The notes: generated by a model not told the origin, from the sequence alone. 64,000 bases of DNA from Streptomyces asoensis (GCF_013085465.1 NZ_CP049838.1:7626001-7690000), one strand, 5' to 3'. Shown: positions 1 to 8,576, counted from the stretch's first letter. A program made the numbers and translations.

Positions 1-1072
1 TGGCGCCCGCGTGCACGAGGATGCCGGCCAGTGCCGGGATGGGTATGTACGCCAGCACGTTCGGCAGCAGGGCCGCGAACAGCAGCAGCCACACGCCGTG
101 CAGGACGCGCGACGCCTTCGTCCGCGCGCCCGCCTGCACGTTGGCCGCGCTGCGCACGATCACCGCGGTCATCGGCAGCGCGCCGAGCGCCCCGCAGATC
201 GCGTTCCCCGCGCCCTGCGCCATCAGCTCCTTGTCGTACTCGGTGCGCGGACCGTCGTGCAGCCGGTCCACCGCCGCCGCGCTGAACAGCGACTCGGCGG
301 ACGCGATCAGGGTGAACGCGACGATCGTGCCGAGCAGTCCGACGTGCGCCAGTTCGCCGAAGGAGCTCAGCGACGGAGGCTGGACGGAACCGAGCAGGCC
401 CTGCACCTCGACCGTGGCCACGGGCAGGTTCAGCAGCAGGGCGGCGAGCGTCGCCAGGCCCACCGCGGCGAGCGGGCCGGGCACCGTGCGCACCTTCGCC
501 GGCAACCGCTTCCACAACACGAGCACCGCGATGGTGCCGGCGCCGATCGCGAGCGAGGCCAGCGCGGAGGTGCTGCCGGCCGCGTCCACGAGGGCCTCGG
601 GCAGTCCGGCGATCTTGCCGAGGCCGGACGTCGGCGCCTTGGCGCCCGCTACCGCGTACAGCTGACCGGCGATCAGCACCAGGCCGATTCCGGCCAGCAT
701 GCCCTCGACGACCGAGACGGAGATGGCCCGGAAGTAGCGGCCCAGTTTCAGGGCGCCCATGGCGAGCTGGAGGACGCCCGTGGCGAGGACGATCACGCCG
801 AGGGCGGGCAGGCCGAACTCCTGCACCGCCTCGAAGACCAGCACGGTCAGTCCGGCCGCCGGACCGGACACCTGGAGGGAGCTGCCCCGCAGCAGACCGG
901 TGACGAGGCCGCCGACGATGCCGGTGACGAGCCCCAGCTCGGCCGGCACGCCGGAGGCCACGGCCACGCCCACACACAGCGGCAGCGCGACCAGGAAGAC
1001 GACGAGAGAGGCGGCGAAGTCCTGCCGCAGGTGGGGGAACCGGGCTATTCGCCCGGCGGGCTTCTGGTTCAT
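1..1072 (-). CDS. SulP-family inorganic anion (bicarbonate/sulfate) transporter, partial
   Basis: The reverse strand reads MNQKPAGRIARFPHLRQDFA and then a run of hydrophobic helices with SulP/STAS-family signatures (FLVALPLCVGVAVASGVPAE near the N terminus, TLIASAESLFSA and GAGNAICGALGALPMTAVIVR further in). About 357 residues are present. The gene runs off the left edge, so its last transmembrane helices and any STAS domain are not visible. The ATG at 1072 lies 8 bp after the stop of the carbonic anhydrase gene, so the two are almost certainly co-transcribed. The pairing with a beta-carbonic anhydrase suggests bicarbonate rather than sulfate uptake; this is inferred from context, as the family transports several anions. 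Confidence 0.9.
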   Translation of the reverse strand, partial: MNQKPAGRIARFPHLRQDFAASLVVFLVALPLCVGVAVASGVPAELGLVTGIVGGLVTGLLRGSSLQVSGPAAGLTVLVFEAVQEFGLPALGVIVLATGVLQLAMGALKLGRYFRAISVSVVEGMLAGIGLVLIAGQLYAVAGAKAPTSGLGKIAGLPEALVDAAGSTSALASLAIGAGTIAVLVLWKRLPAKVRTVPGPLAAVGLATLAALLLNLPVATVEVQGLLGSVQPPSLSSFGELAHVGLLGTIVAFTLIASAESLFSAAAVDRLHDGPRTEYDKELMAQGAGNAICGALGALPMTAVIVRSAANVQAGARTKASRVLHGVWLLLFAALLPNVLAYIPIPALAGILVHAGA

Positions 1073-1080
1073 CGTGGCGC

Positions 1081-1662
1081 TCACAGGGCCTCGAAGCCGT
1101 CGGTGTCCACGCGGTGTTCGCGTACGGCACCGGTGTGCACCTCGTAGTACCAGCCGCGCACCCGCAGCCGGCCGTCGGCCAGCCGCTTCTCCACGCACGG
1201 GTAGGAGCGCAGCCGCAGCAACTGGGCGAGTACATGGTTCTGCACCGCCCGCATGACCGTCGGGTCGTCGGGGTCGGCGGTCCCCGGTTCGTCCGCGGCG
1301 TGCGCGAGCCAGTCGCGTACGGCGGGGACGCCGTCGAGGTCGTCGCCGCGCACCAGCGCGCCGACGGCGCCGCAGTGCGAGTGGCCGCAGACGACGACGT
1401 CCTGGACGCCGAGCACCTCCACGGCGTACTCGATGGTGGCCGCCTCGCCGGTGGGGCGGTCGGAGCCGTAGGGGGGCACGATGTTGCCCGCGGTGCGCAG
1501 CTCGAAGAGCTCGCCGGGACGGGCGCCCGTGATCAGGGCGGGAACGACCCGCGAGTCGGAGCAGGTGATGAACAGGACCTGGGGGGACTGGCCATCTGCG
1601 AGTTTGGCGAACTCCTCAGGGCGCTGTCCGAACGTACGGGCGTTGTCGATGAGGGGCTGCAT
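1081..1662 (-). CDS. beta-carbonic anhydrase
   Basis: A 193-residue cytosolic enzyme that interconverts CO2 and bicarbonate. The zinc and catalytic residues of the beta class are visible: Cys34-x-Asp36-x-Arg38 in ITCSDSRVV and His94-x-x-Cys97 in CGHSHCGAVGAL. The ATG at 1662 is chosen because a strong AGGAGGAG ribosome site lies just upstream (about 1673-1680 on the reverse strand). The open frame continues much further upstream, but that part has no domain similarity and overlaps the secreted-protein gene. It is followed after 8 bp by the SulP transporter, giving a hydration/transport pair for inorganic carbon. No missing residues or frame problems. Confidence 0.95.
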   Translation of the reverse strand: MQPLIDNARTFGQRPEEFAKLADGQSPQVLFITCSDSRVVPALITGARPGELFELRTAGNIVPPYGSDRPTGEAATIEYAVEVLGVQDVVVCGHSHCGAVGALVRGDDLDGVPAVRDWLAHAADEPGTADPDDPTVMRAVQNHVLAQLLRLRSYPCVEKRLADGRLRVRGWYYEVHTGAVREHRVDTDGFEAL

Positions 1663-1753
1663 GACGTGGTGACTCCTCCTGGCGCGCCGTGGGGGCGCGT
1701 CGGATGTGCAGGACACAGGACAGGTGGGGGAACTGCTGTTCTGCTCTGCTCTC

Positions 1754-2167
1754 TCAGCAGCGGAAGACCTGGAGGGCCGCCGGAGAGTGGGCCGCCGAGG
1801 ATCTCGACGAGCGGTGATAGGGGTCGCCGGGCCGGGGCGGCTGATGCGCGGCCGCGGGATCCTGCGCCAGCAGCGCGCGCTCGGGCTCCTGGGGTGTGGA
1901 GGCGGCCGAGGCGGAGGTGGTGGCGCGGTGGCGGTCGCGGGTGCGCAGGGGGTCGGCGGGGCCGCCGGAGCGGTCGCAGTCGCGGAACGTGGCGATCTCG
2001 TCGCGCATCGCTTTGCCGGAAAGTTTGTTTCCGGGCTGGGTCTTGGCCTCGGCCTGACGCACCGTGTGCGCGGGTGCGAAGGATGACGTGGGTGCGAAGA
2101 ACGGGAGGGCGAGCAGGACGGCGGCGAGGATCGAGATGACGGTCCGGGTCGTCGTACCTCGGAACAT
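1754..2167 (-). CDS. small secreted protein of unknown function
   Basis: A 137-residue protein beginning MFRGTTTRTVISILAAVLLA, a clear Sec signal peptide with cleavage expected near residues 30-35. The mature part is hydrophilic and rich in Arg, Ser, Ala and Pro, with one CDRSGG segment and a terminal Cys. I recognise no domain. The ATG at 2167 follows a GGGGGG-containing ribosome site. It lies 91 bp upstream of the carbonic anhydrase on the same strand and might share its message. Its promoter region contains two perfect inverted repeats, listed separately. The signal peptide is clear; the function is unknown. Confidence 0.7.
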   Translation of the reverse strand: MFRGTTTRTVISILAAVLLALPFFAPTSSFAPAHTVRQAEAKTQPGNKLSGKAMRDEIATFRDCDRSGGPADPLRTRDRHRATTSASAASTPQEPERALLAQDPAAAHQPPRPGDPYHRSSRSSAAHSPAALQVFRC

Positions 2168-2202
2168 GCGCCCCCCTTCGGCCGGTTCGCGTTTCTAGTC
2201 CA

Positions 2203-2217
2203 GACCAACGGTTGGTC
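2203..2217. promoter_or_regulatory. inverted repeat, candidate operator
   Basis: GACCAAC-G-GTTGGTC is a perfect 7-bp palindrome with a one-base centre, 36 bp upstream of the secreted-protein start at 2167. It is followed by two more TGGTCAA-like boxes (about 2213-2230). The size and symmetry fit a dimeric repressor such as a TetR-type protein. The regulator is not identified in the window. Confidence 0.45.
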
Positions 2218-2237
2218 AACCACTGGTCAAGAAACAC

Positions 2238-2269
2238 GTTAACCCTGCAAAGTTGTTTGCAGGGTTAAC
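2238..2269. promoter_or_regulatory. perfect 14-bp inverted repeat (operator or terminator)
   Basis: GTTAACCCTGCAAA is followed by a 4-base loop and its exact reverse complement. This is unusually AT-rich for the region. It lies between the zapE stop (2351) and the secreted-protein start (2167), so it may be an operator for the downstream gene or a terminator for zapE. There is no U-run, which favours an operator. Confidence 0.5.
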
Positions 2270-2350
2270 TCGACGTTGCGAGATGAAGTGCGCCTCAAAA
2301 GGGAGGTGTTCTTGGCGCGAACAGGCTCTTGACCGGGCGGCCAAGATCGT

Positions 2351-3457
2351 TTATTGGGGCTCGACGAGCCGCTTGGCGTCGCGGGCCAGCGCGGTGAGCC
2401 GGGAGATCGCGCGGAAGTACTTCTTGCGGTAGCCGCCGTTCAGCATCTCCTCGCTGAACAACTGGTCGAAGGGGAGCCCGGAGGCCAGGACCGGGACCTC
2501 GCGGTCGTAGAGCCGGTCGGCCAGGACCACCAGCCGCAGAGCCGTGGACTGGTCGGGCACCGCCCCCACGTCCGTGAGGCAGACCGCCTTCAGGCCATCC
2601 GTCAGCGCGCCGTAACGGCTCGGGTGGACCTTGGCGAGGTGCTCCAGCAGATGCGGGAAGTCGTCGAGCGAGGCGCCCTCGGTGGCGTACGCCGCCTTCG
2701 TCACCTGTTCGTCGGAGTACGGTGCCGGCGCCTCGGGCAGACCGCGGTGGCGGTAGTCCTCGCCGTCGATGCGCAGCGCGCGGAAGTGCGCGGACAGGCC
2801 CTGGATCTCGCGCAGGAAGTCGGCGGACGCGAACCGGCCCTCGCCGAGCTTGCCGGGGAGCGTGTTGGAGGTGGCGGCGAGCGCGACGCCCGCCTCGACC
2901 AGCTTGCCGAGCAGCGTCGAGACGAGGACGGTGTCGCCCGGGTCGTCCAGCTCGAACTCGTCGATGCACAGCAGCCGGTGCCCGGAGAGGGTCCGTACCG
3001 TCTGCTGGAAGCCGAGGGCGCCGACCAGGTTGGTCAGCTCGACGAAGGTGCCGAAGGCCTTGAGGGCGGGCTCGGCCGGGGTGGCGTGCCACAGGGACGC
3101 CAGCAGGTGCGTCTTGCCGACGCCGTAGCCGCCGTCCAGGTAGACGCCACGCGGCCCGGCGGGGACCTTGGGCGCCTTGGACCTGCCGAAGCCGAGGAAC
3201 CCCCGCCTGGCGCCACCGGTGGCGTGCGCTCCGCCGAGTCCGGTCGCGAACCGCTCAAGGACGCCGACCGCCTCGGTCTGGCTGGGCTGGTTCGGATCCG
3301 GGATGTAGGTGCTGAATCGGACCGAGTCGAAGCGTGGCGGCGGCACCATCTCGGCGACCAGCCGGTCCGCGGGGACATGCGGCTGGCGGGTGCAGAGGGA
3401 CACCGGGGCCGCGTCGGCTATCGATCTGAGGCCGGGGGCTGAGGAGGAGGACGACAC
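2351..3457 (-). CDS. zapE: cell division protein ZapE (AFG1-like ATPase)
   Basis: An AAA-like P-loop ATPase of the AFG1/ZapE family, about 368 residues. The Walker A motif GGYGVGKTHLL (about 109-119) and Walker B LLCIDEFELDD (about 163-173) are intact. The arginine-containing sensor segment ATSNTLPGKLGEGRF and the C-terminal signature FDQLFSEEMLNGGYRKKYFRA are also present. ZapE in proteobacteria associates with the division ring; the actinobacterial role is less well defined. A GTG at 3457 with a GGGGAAC ribosome site is preferred to the upstream ATG at 3496, because translation from there adds unrelated sequence and overlaps the divergent reductase gene. The two divergent genes share a promoter region of fewer than 40 bp. 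Confidence 0.88.
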   Translation of the reverse strand: MSSSSSAPGLRSIADAAPVSLCTRQPHVPADRLVAEMVPPPRFDSVRFSTYIPDPNQPSQTEAVGVLERFATGLGGAHATGGARRGFLGFGRSKAPKVPAGPRGVYLDGGYGVGKTHLLASLWHATPAEPALKAFGTFVELTNLVGALGFQQTVRTLSGHRLLCIDEFELDDPGDTVLVSTLLGKLVEAGVALAATSNTLPGKLGEGRFASADFLREIQGLSAHFRALRIDGEDYRHRGLPEAPAPYSDEQVTKAAYATEGASLDDFPHLLEHLAKVHPSRYGALTDGLKAVCLTDVGAVPDQSTALRLVVLADRLYDREVPVLASGLPFDQLFSEEMLNGGYRKKYFRAISRLTALARDAKRLVEPQ

Positions 3458-3494
3458 GGTTCCCCATGCTACGGGGCGTGCCAGACTGCCTGGC

Positions 3495-4334
3495 ATGCGA
3501 CGGCTGTTCCCTGTGACCGACCAGACAGTGACGACCGACTCCGGCGGCAGGCCGCCCGGGGCCCCTGGCGAGGGCGGTGGTGCGGGGGGCGGCGCGGCCC
3601 AGGACCGCGAGTGGAGCCTCGACGAGCTCGCCGACGCCTACGCGTACCCCGAGCCCGGACCCGGCGAGCCGAGGCCCTGGCTGCGGGCCAACATGGTGTC
3701 CACGCTCGACGGCGCCGCCCAGCACGACGGGCGCTCCCAGCCCATCTCGACCGCCACCGACATGCGGATCTTCGGCACGCTGCGCGGGCTCGCGGACGTG
3801 GTGGTCGTGGGCGCGGAAACGGTGCGTCTGGAGGGGTACCGTCCCGCACGCGCGCGTGCCGAGTTCGCAGGGCGGCGCGAGGCGGCCGGGCAGGGGCCCG
3901 CACCGGCCGTCGCGGTGGTCACCGCGAGCCTCGACCTGGACTTCTCGCTCCCGCTCTTCACCTCGCCTCTGGTCCCCACCCTGATCCTGACCGGCGCCGC
4001 GGCGGCCCCCGACAGAGTGGCGGCCGCGGAGAAGGCGGGCGCGCGCGTGGTGATCGCCGGTGACGGCATGGGCATCGAGCCGGACCGGGCCGTACGGGCG
4101 CTCGCCGAGCTCGGGCACACCCGGCTGCTGACGGAGGGCGGGCCCCGGCTGCTGGGTCAGTTCGTGGCTGCCGGGGTGCTCGACGAGCTCTGTCTGACCG
4201 TCTCCCCGATGCTCGCCGTCGGCGACGCGCAGCGGATCGCGGGCGGACCGTCGGTCGCGGTGCCGCGGCGATTCGCGCTGGTCTCCCTCCTGGAGGAGGA
4301 GGGTTTCCTGTTCGGCAGGTATCGACGGCCGTGA
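3495..4334 (+). CDS. pyrimidine reductase family protein (RibD C-terminal domain)
   Basis: A 279-residue protein with a dihydrofolate-reductase-like RibD C-terminal fold. Visible features are RPWLRANMVSTLDGAAQHDG (substrate-binding strand and Ser-Leu-Asp-Gly loop), FGTLRGLADVVVVGAETVRLEGY, and TRLLTEGGPRLLGQFVAAGVLDELCLTVSPML. These motifs match the NADPH-dependent 5-amino-6-(5-phosphoribosylamino)uracil reductase family. The deaminase domain of RibD is absent, and no other riboflavin gene is nearby, so the true substrate is open. The ATG at 3495 begins MRRLFPVTDQ and is divergent from zapE. A Gly/Ala-rich linker of about 25 residues follows the first 15 residues. Confidence 0.85.
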   Translation: MRRLFPVTDQTVTTDSGGRPPGAPGEGGGAGGGAAQDREWSLDELADAYAYPEPGPGEPRPWLRANMVSTLDGAAQHDGRSQPISTATDMRIFGTLRGLADVVVVGAETVRLEGYRPARARAEFAGRREAAGQGPAPAVAVVTASLDLDFSLPLFTSPLVPTLILTGAAAAPDRVAAAEKAGARVVIAGDGMGIEPDRAVRALAELGHTRLLTEGGPRLLGQFVAAGVLDELCLTVSPMLAVGDAQRIAGGPSVAVPRRFALVSLLEEEGFLFGRYRRP

Positions 4335-4524
4335 TGCGGATAGGAGTTCGATCGTCACCGTCGGTCCCGAAAGGGCGGAATCAACCGTTCCGTTTGGCGT
4401 CCGGCGGGCACACTGAATCTCGCAGTCCCCGTGCGCACACGGGGAAGGATGGTTTCCGCAGGGCCGCCGACGGCCCACGGAGGAGAGAGGGCCACGGGGG
4501 TCCTCGAAGGAGAATGGGGCGCTG
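4335..4524. other. intergenic region
   Basis: A 190-bp spacer between the reductase and the conserved-protein gene. It should carry the promoter of the latter. Apart from the GAAGGAGAA ribosome site near 4506-4514, I see no clear box, hairpin or small ORF. Confidence 0.4.
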
Positions 4525-4998
4525 GTGTTCACAAGCGTTTTGATGATCGAGAAGGCCCTGACGTCCGCCGACGTGGAGTTCGTCAGCACCTTGCACGGAG
4601 ACGAGCCGGTCACCTTCCAGGTGCTGCTCCAGCCGCGCGGCGACCAGGCGGACCGCTTGCTGCGGGCCATCGACGACGTGGCTCTCGGCGAACTGGACGA
4701 GGCGGCGCGGGAGGGCGATACGCCCGAGGGGGACGAGGCGAAGGGGTTCGGCGTACGGGCCCTGGAGGTGTCCCTGCACGCCCTGCACGCGGCGGGCCAC
4801 GACGCGGTGGGACGTCTCGTCGAGGACCATCCGCTGGACGCGCTGAAATCGCTGGTGGCGGAGGCGGGGGCGGACGAGGTGATCGTGCTGACCGACCCCC
4901 ACTACGTCGAGGAGTTCTTCCACCGGGACTGGGCCTCTCGGGCTCGACACAAGGTGGGAGTGCCGGTGCTGAAGCTCTTCTCGCACAGCAAGGCGTGA
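4525..4998 (+). CDS. conserved actinobacterial protein (universal-stress-like fold suspected)
   Basis: A 157-residue soluble protein starting with GTG at 4525, 10 bp after a GAAGGAGAA ribosome site. It opens MFTSVLMIEKALTSADVEF and ends with DEVIVLTDPHYVEEFFHRDW followed by ARHKVGVPVLKLFSHSKA, a pattern very well conserved in Streptomyces. Homologues have often been labelled indole-3-glycerol phosphate synthase, but I see none of the TIM-barrel motifs of that enzyme and it is far too short. Alternating beta strands and a terminal VPVLKLF strand resemble nucleotide-binding stress proteins; that is only an impression. It stands alone between a reductase gene and murC. Confidence 0.8.
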   Translation: MFTSVLMIEKALTSADVEFVSTLHGDEPVTFQVLLQPRGDQADRLLRAIDDVALGELDEAAREGDTPEGDEAKGFGVRALEVSLHALHAAGHDAVGRLVEDHPLDALKSLVAEAGADEVIVLTDPHYVEEFFHRDWASRARHKVGVPVLKLFSHSKA

Positions 4999-5018
4999 GC
5001 GGACCCCTGTGACGTGTC

Positions 5019-5042
5019 GGTGCGGGTGCGGGTGCGGGTGCG
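5019..5042. repeat. hexamer tandem repeat (GGTGCG)4
   Basis: Four perfect copies of GGTGCG, 20 bp after the stop of the 4525-4998 gene and upstream of murC. It is the shortest of several microsatellite-like arrays in the window. Confidence 0.8.
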
Positions 5043-5174
5043 CTGTGGCCGCTCGCGACCGCGCGGCGCGGTCGTACATCGATACGGCCCCGCGCCCCTG
5101 GGTGGGTCCGGTGCGCCTCGCGCAATAGGGTGGGGGCGCACCGAACCGTCGTAGCGCACCCTGGGAGAACACGC

Positions 5175-6560
5175 ATGGCACCCGGCCTTCCTACCGCCAT
5201 GGACCGACCGCACTTCATCGGCATCGGTGGGGCGGGGATGTCGGGGATCGCGAAGATCCTGGCTCAGCGCGGCGCGAAGGTGGCCGGCAGCGACGCCAAG
5301 GAGTCCGAGACCGCGGCGGCGCTGCGGGCACTCGGGGCGACCGTGCACATCGGCCATGCCGCCGGCCACCTGGCCGACGACGCCAGCTGTGTCGTCGTGT
5401 CGTCGGCGATCCGCGCGGACAACCCGGAGCTGGCCCGCGCGGCCGAGCTGGGGATTCCGGTGGTCCACCGTTCGGACGCGCTCGCCCGGCTGATGGACGG
5501 GACGCGGCCGATCGCCGTCGCCGGCACCCACGGCAAGACGACCACCACGTCCATGCTCGCGGTGTCGCTGTCCGAGCTGGGCCTCAACCCCTCGTACGCG
5601 ATCGGCGGCGACCTGGACGCGCCCGGTTCCAACGCGCTGCACGGCGAGGGCGAGATCTTCGTCGCCGAGGCGGACGAGTCGGACCGCAGCTTCCACAAGT
5701 ACGCGCCCGAGGTCGCCATCGTCCTCAACGTCGAGCTGGACCACCACGCCAACTACGCCTCGATGGACGAGATCTACGCGTCCTTCGAGACCTTCGCCCA
5801 GAAGATCGTGCCCGGCGGCACCCTGGTGATCGCCGCCGACCACGAGGGCGCGCGGGAACTGACCCGGCGGGTCGAGGGCGTGCGGGTCGTGACGTACGGC
5901 GAGGCCGAGGACGCCGACGTGCGAGTGCTGTCCGTCGTCCCGCAGGGGCTGAAGAGCGAGGTGACCGTGCTGCTCGACGGGCAGCAGCTCACCTTCACGG
6001 TCTCCGTGCCCGGCCGCCACTACGCGCACAACGCCGTCGCCGCGCTGGCCGCGGGCGTCGCCCTGGGCGTCCCGGCCGCGGAACTGGCCCCCGCCCTGGC
6101 CGCGTACACAGGCGTCAAGCGCCGGCTCCAGCTCAAGGGCGAGGCGGCGGGCGTCCAGGTCATCGACTCCTACGCCCACCACCCGACGGAGATGACGGCC
6201 GACCTCGAGGCGATGCGCGCGGCGGTCGGCGACGCCCGCATCCTCGTCCTCTTCCAGCCGCACCTGTTCTCCAGGACCCAGGAACTCGGCAAGGAGATGG
6301 GGCAGGCGCTGGCCCTCGCGGACGCCTCCGTCGTCCTCGACATCTACCCCGCCCGCGAGGACCCGATCCCGGGCGTGACCAGCGAGCTGATCATCGACGC
6401 GGCCAGGGCGGCGGGCGCGGACGTGACCGCGGTGCACGACAAGGACCTGGCACCGGAGGTCGTGGCGGGAATGGCGAAGGCGGGTGATCTCGTTCTCACC
6501 ATGGGCGCGGGCGACGTGACGGACCTGGGCCCGCACATTCTGGACCGTCTTTCCCAGTAA
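5175..6560 (+). CDS. murC: UDP-N-acetylmuramate--L-alanine ligase
   Basis: The Mur ligase that adds L-Ala to UDP-MurNAc in cytoplasmic peptidoglycan precursor synthesis; 461 residues, the usual length. Domain 1 carries the UDP-binding loop FIGIGGAGMSGIAKIL (about 14-29). Domain 2 carries the P-loop AVAGTHGKTTTTSM (about 114-127), followed by the EADESDRSF and LNVELDHHANY metal/substrate segments. Domain 3 carries DSYAHHPTEM and LFQPHLFSRT. The ATG at 5175 follows a GGGAG site; an upstream ATG at 5130 would add 15 unrelated residues. It is an isolated copy outside the main dcw cluster, which is normal in Streptomyces. msrB starts 13 bp later. Confidence 0.95.
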   Translation: MAPGLPTAMDRPHFIGIGGAGMSGIAKILAQRGAKVAGSDAKESETAAALRALGATVHIGHAAGHLADDASCVVVSSAIRADNPELARAAELGIPVVHRSDALARLMDGTRPIAVAGTHGKTTTTSMLAVSLSELGLNPSYAIGGDLDAPGSNALHGEGEIFVAEADESDRSFHKYAPEVAIVLNVELDHHANYASMDEIYASFETFAQKIVPGGTLVIAADHEGARELTRRVEGVRVVTYGEAEDADVRVLSVVPQGLKSEVTVLLDGQQLTFTVSVPGRHYAHNAVAALAAGVALGVPAAELAPALAAYTGVKRRLQLKGEAAGVQVIDSYAHHPTEMTADLEAMRAAVGDARILVLFQPHLFSRTQELGKEMGQALALADASVVLDIYPAREDPIPGVTSELIIDAARAAGADVTAVHDKDLAPEVVAGMAKAGDLVLTMGAGDVTDLGPHILDRLSQ

Positions 6561-6573
6561 GGGGCTGAGGCTC

Positions 6574-6984
6574 ATGTCGTACGACGTCGAAAAGCCGGAC
6601 GAGCAGTGGCGGACGGAGCTGACCCCGGCCGAGTACGCCGTACTGCGGCAGGCCGCGACCGAGCCCGCGTTCACCGGTGAGTACACCGACACCAAGGCCG
6701 AGGGCGTCTACTCCTGTCGCGCCTGCGGTGCCGAACTGTTCACCTCCGAGACCAAGTTCGACTCCCACTGCGGCTGGCCGTCCTTCTTCGACCCGAAGGA
6801 CACCGAAGCAGTGGAGCTGATCGAGGACCGCTCGCACGGGATGCTGCGCACCGAGGTGCGGTGCGCCCGGTGCGGTTCGCACCTCGGACACGTGTTCGCG
6901 GGCGAGGGGTACGGGACCCCGACCGACCAGCGGTACTGCATCAACAGCATCTCGCTGCGGCTGGCGGAGGACGGCGAGGGCTGA
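6574..6984 (+). CDS. msrB: peptide-methionine (R)-S-oxide reductase MsrB
   Basis: A 136-residue MsrB that reduces methionine-R-sulfoxide in oxidised proteins. It has both structural zinc pairs (YSCRACGAELF and VRCARCGSHLGHVF), the substrate segment HCGWPSFFDP, and the catalytic cysteine in RYCINSISLRL near the C terminus. The ATG at 6574 is 13 bp after the murC stop, so the two probably form one transcript. Length and motifs are typical, with no abnormal residue. After the stop, a duplicated CTGACGGCGAGGGCGGCCG segment fills the gap to the next convergent gene. Confidence 0.95.
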   Translation: MSYDVEKPDEQWRTELTPAEYAVLRQAATEPAFTGEYTDTKAEGVYSCRACGAELFTSETKFDSHCGWPSFFDPKDTEAVELIEDRSHGMLRTEVRCARCGSHLGHVFAGEGYGTPTDQRYCINSISLRLAEDGEG

Positions 6985-7060
6985 CGGCCCGGGCTGACGG
7001 CGAGGGCGGCCGGCCCGGGCTGACCGGTTGACGGCGAGGGCGGCCGAGGAGGTCGACGGC

Positions 7061-8074
7061 TCACAGCTGTTTGCGCTGTACCAGCGCCGAGAGCACCAGC
7101 ATCCCGGGCAGCATGGGCAGCCACACCGTCAGCACCCGGTAGCCGATGACCGTCGCCGTGGCGAGGGGCAGCGGGGTGCCGTAGCCGGCCAGGGTGAGGA
7201 CCAGCGCCGCGTCGACCGGGCCGATGCCGCCGGGTGCGGGGACGGCACCGGCCGCGGTGCTCGCCGCGAGGAACGCGAAGAGCAGCTGCGGCCAGGACAG
7301 GGGCAGGCCCAACGCCGTTCCCACCGACGCCACCACGCTCGCCTGGATCAGCGGCGCCGCGATCGCTCCGCCCCACAGGGGGAGGAAGCGGGCGGGGCGG
7401 GTGTGCAGATGCCGGGCGTCGGTGAGGGCCGTACGGACGAAGTCCAGTGCGGGGCGGCGCAGCGGCCGGACGAGGACGAGCAGCGCCGCGGTCGCCGCGG
7501 GGGCCAGCAGGATGCCCGCGGCGGCCAGGAGCAGCGTCCGTCCCTCAGGGAGAAGCCTGGCGGGGGGTACGGCGCTGGGCGTGGCGAGCAGGAAGATCAG
7601 CACAACGGGTGTCTTCGCCACGGCTCTGACCAGGGAGTACAGGGCGATCGAGGCGGTGGCGCGAGGGAGGGCGACGCCCTGGCGCTGGAGGAAGCGGACC
7701 GTGACCGCGTGGGCGCCGATGCTCGCGGGCAGTATGTGGTTCGCGGCGCCCGCGGCGATCTGGGAGGCCACCAGCAGACCCGGTGGCAGCCGGTCCGGGA
7801 TCGCCCCCTGGCGGACACAGGCCGCGGCGACCGAGCCCAGGTAGGTGAAGAGGAGCCCCACCAGCAGCCACCAGGGGTCGGCGGTGGCGAGCAGGGCGGC
7901 GCCGTCTCGCACGGCATGCCAGTCGACCGCCGCCCACACCGCGAGCAGCACGATCGGGGACAGGGTCAGGGCCCGGCGGGTGGCGGTGGCTGCCAGAGGG
8001 CGGCGGCGGTCTTCCGCGAGCGGGGGCTGCGGCGGGGGCGGGGACGCGGGGTCGTCGAGGGGCAGCAGGGACAC
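7061..8074 (-). CDS. YbhN/UPF0104-family (lysylphosphatidylglycerol-synthase-TM-like) integral membrane protein
   Basis: A 337-residue polytopic membrane protein with about eight helices. The family signatures are AAACVRQGAIPDRLPPGLLV, GAANHILPASIGAHAVTVRFL, and the PAPGGIGPVDAALVLTL motif (GG-IG-x-x-E/D in the family). This fold is the flippase-like domain of MprF and is also found in stand-alone YbhN proteins. No aminoacyl-transferase domain is attached, so a lipid-flipping or envelope role is inferred rather than shown. The GTG at 8074 with an AAGGA site is preferred; the frame runs further upstream through repetitive non-coding DNA. The gene is convergent with msrB. Confidence 0.82.
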   Translation of the reverse strand: MSLLPLDDPASPPPPQPPLAEDRRRPLAATATRRALTLSPIVLLAVWAAVDWHAVRDGAALLATADPWWLLVGLLFTYLGSVAAACVRQGAIPDRLPPGLLVASQIAAGAANHILPASIGAHAVTVRFLQRQGVALPRATASIALYSLVRAVAKTPVVLIFLLATPSAVPPARLLPEGRTLLLAAAGILLAPAATAALLVLVRPLRRPALDFVRTALTDARHLHTRPARFLPLWGGAIAAPLIQASVVASVGTALGLPLSWPQLLFAFLAASTAAGAVPAPGGIGPVDAALVLTLAGYGTPLPLATATVIGYRVLTVWLPMLPGMLVLSALVQRKQL

Positions 8075-8576
8075 GGCGCACGTCGTCCTTCCGCGTCGTG
8101 ACCGCGCGCGGCGGCGCGACGGATCGGGCCTGGGGAGGGGACGGGGAAGTCGTTCCCCTCCGGTGTGACGGTGCGGTGTCCGTAAGCCGACGGAGTGCGG
8201 GCCGAAGGGCGACCGCAGTGCGGTGAGGCGGGGTGCCGTGCGGCGAGTGCCGTGAGGCGGGGTGCGGTGAGGTGCTGTGAAGCGGGGTGCTGTGAGGTGC
8301 CGTGAGGCGGGGGGAAGCGCGGTGAGGCTGTGGGATTTCTGCCCGTACCCCCCGGGGTTCATCCCGGACGCGTCCCGAGGTTCACCGGCCCGCAGTACGG
8401 TCGGTCCCTGCCGGGATGATCGTTGCGGTTGCGGTTGCGGTTGCGGTTGCGGTTGCGGTTGCGGTTGCCGCGGGCGCGGCGGCCGACGTCGTGTCGTGCC
8501 GTGCGCAGAGACTCCCGGATCACCGATTTCTTCGCGTTACCGCGTTACCGCGTTACCGCGTTACCGCGTTACCGCG
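8075..8576. other. 500-bp intergenic region made largely of simple repeats
   Basis: No convincing gene. From about 8218 to 8325 the DNA is built of degenerate GTGAGGCGGGGTGC-like units. A hexamer array and an octamer array follow and are listed separately. The region separates the histidine kinase stop from the YbhN-like start on the same strand, so the promoter of the latter should lie near 8080-8200. Confidence 0.6.
8422..8468. repeat. hexamer tandem repeat (GTTGCG)7
   Basis: Seven perfect GTTGCG copies followed by a partial one, in the non-coding gap behind the histidine kinase gene. Confidence 0.95.

Noticed and set aside
11..1147. Long forward-strand frame over the left end
   Set aside because: It is antisense to the SulP gene, is Arg/Gly/Gln-rich and has no domain; the reverse strand gives clear transporter motifs. 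Many similar shadow frames elsewhere were dropped for the same reason.
4525..4998. Label of indole-3-glycerol phosphate synthase for this gene
   Set aside because: The name is common in databases for relatives, but the protein is too short and shows none of the TIM-barrel catalytic motifs.
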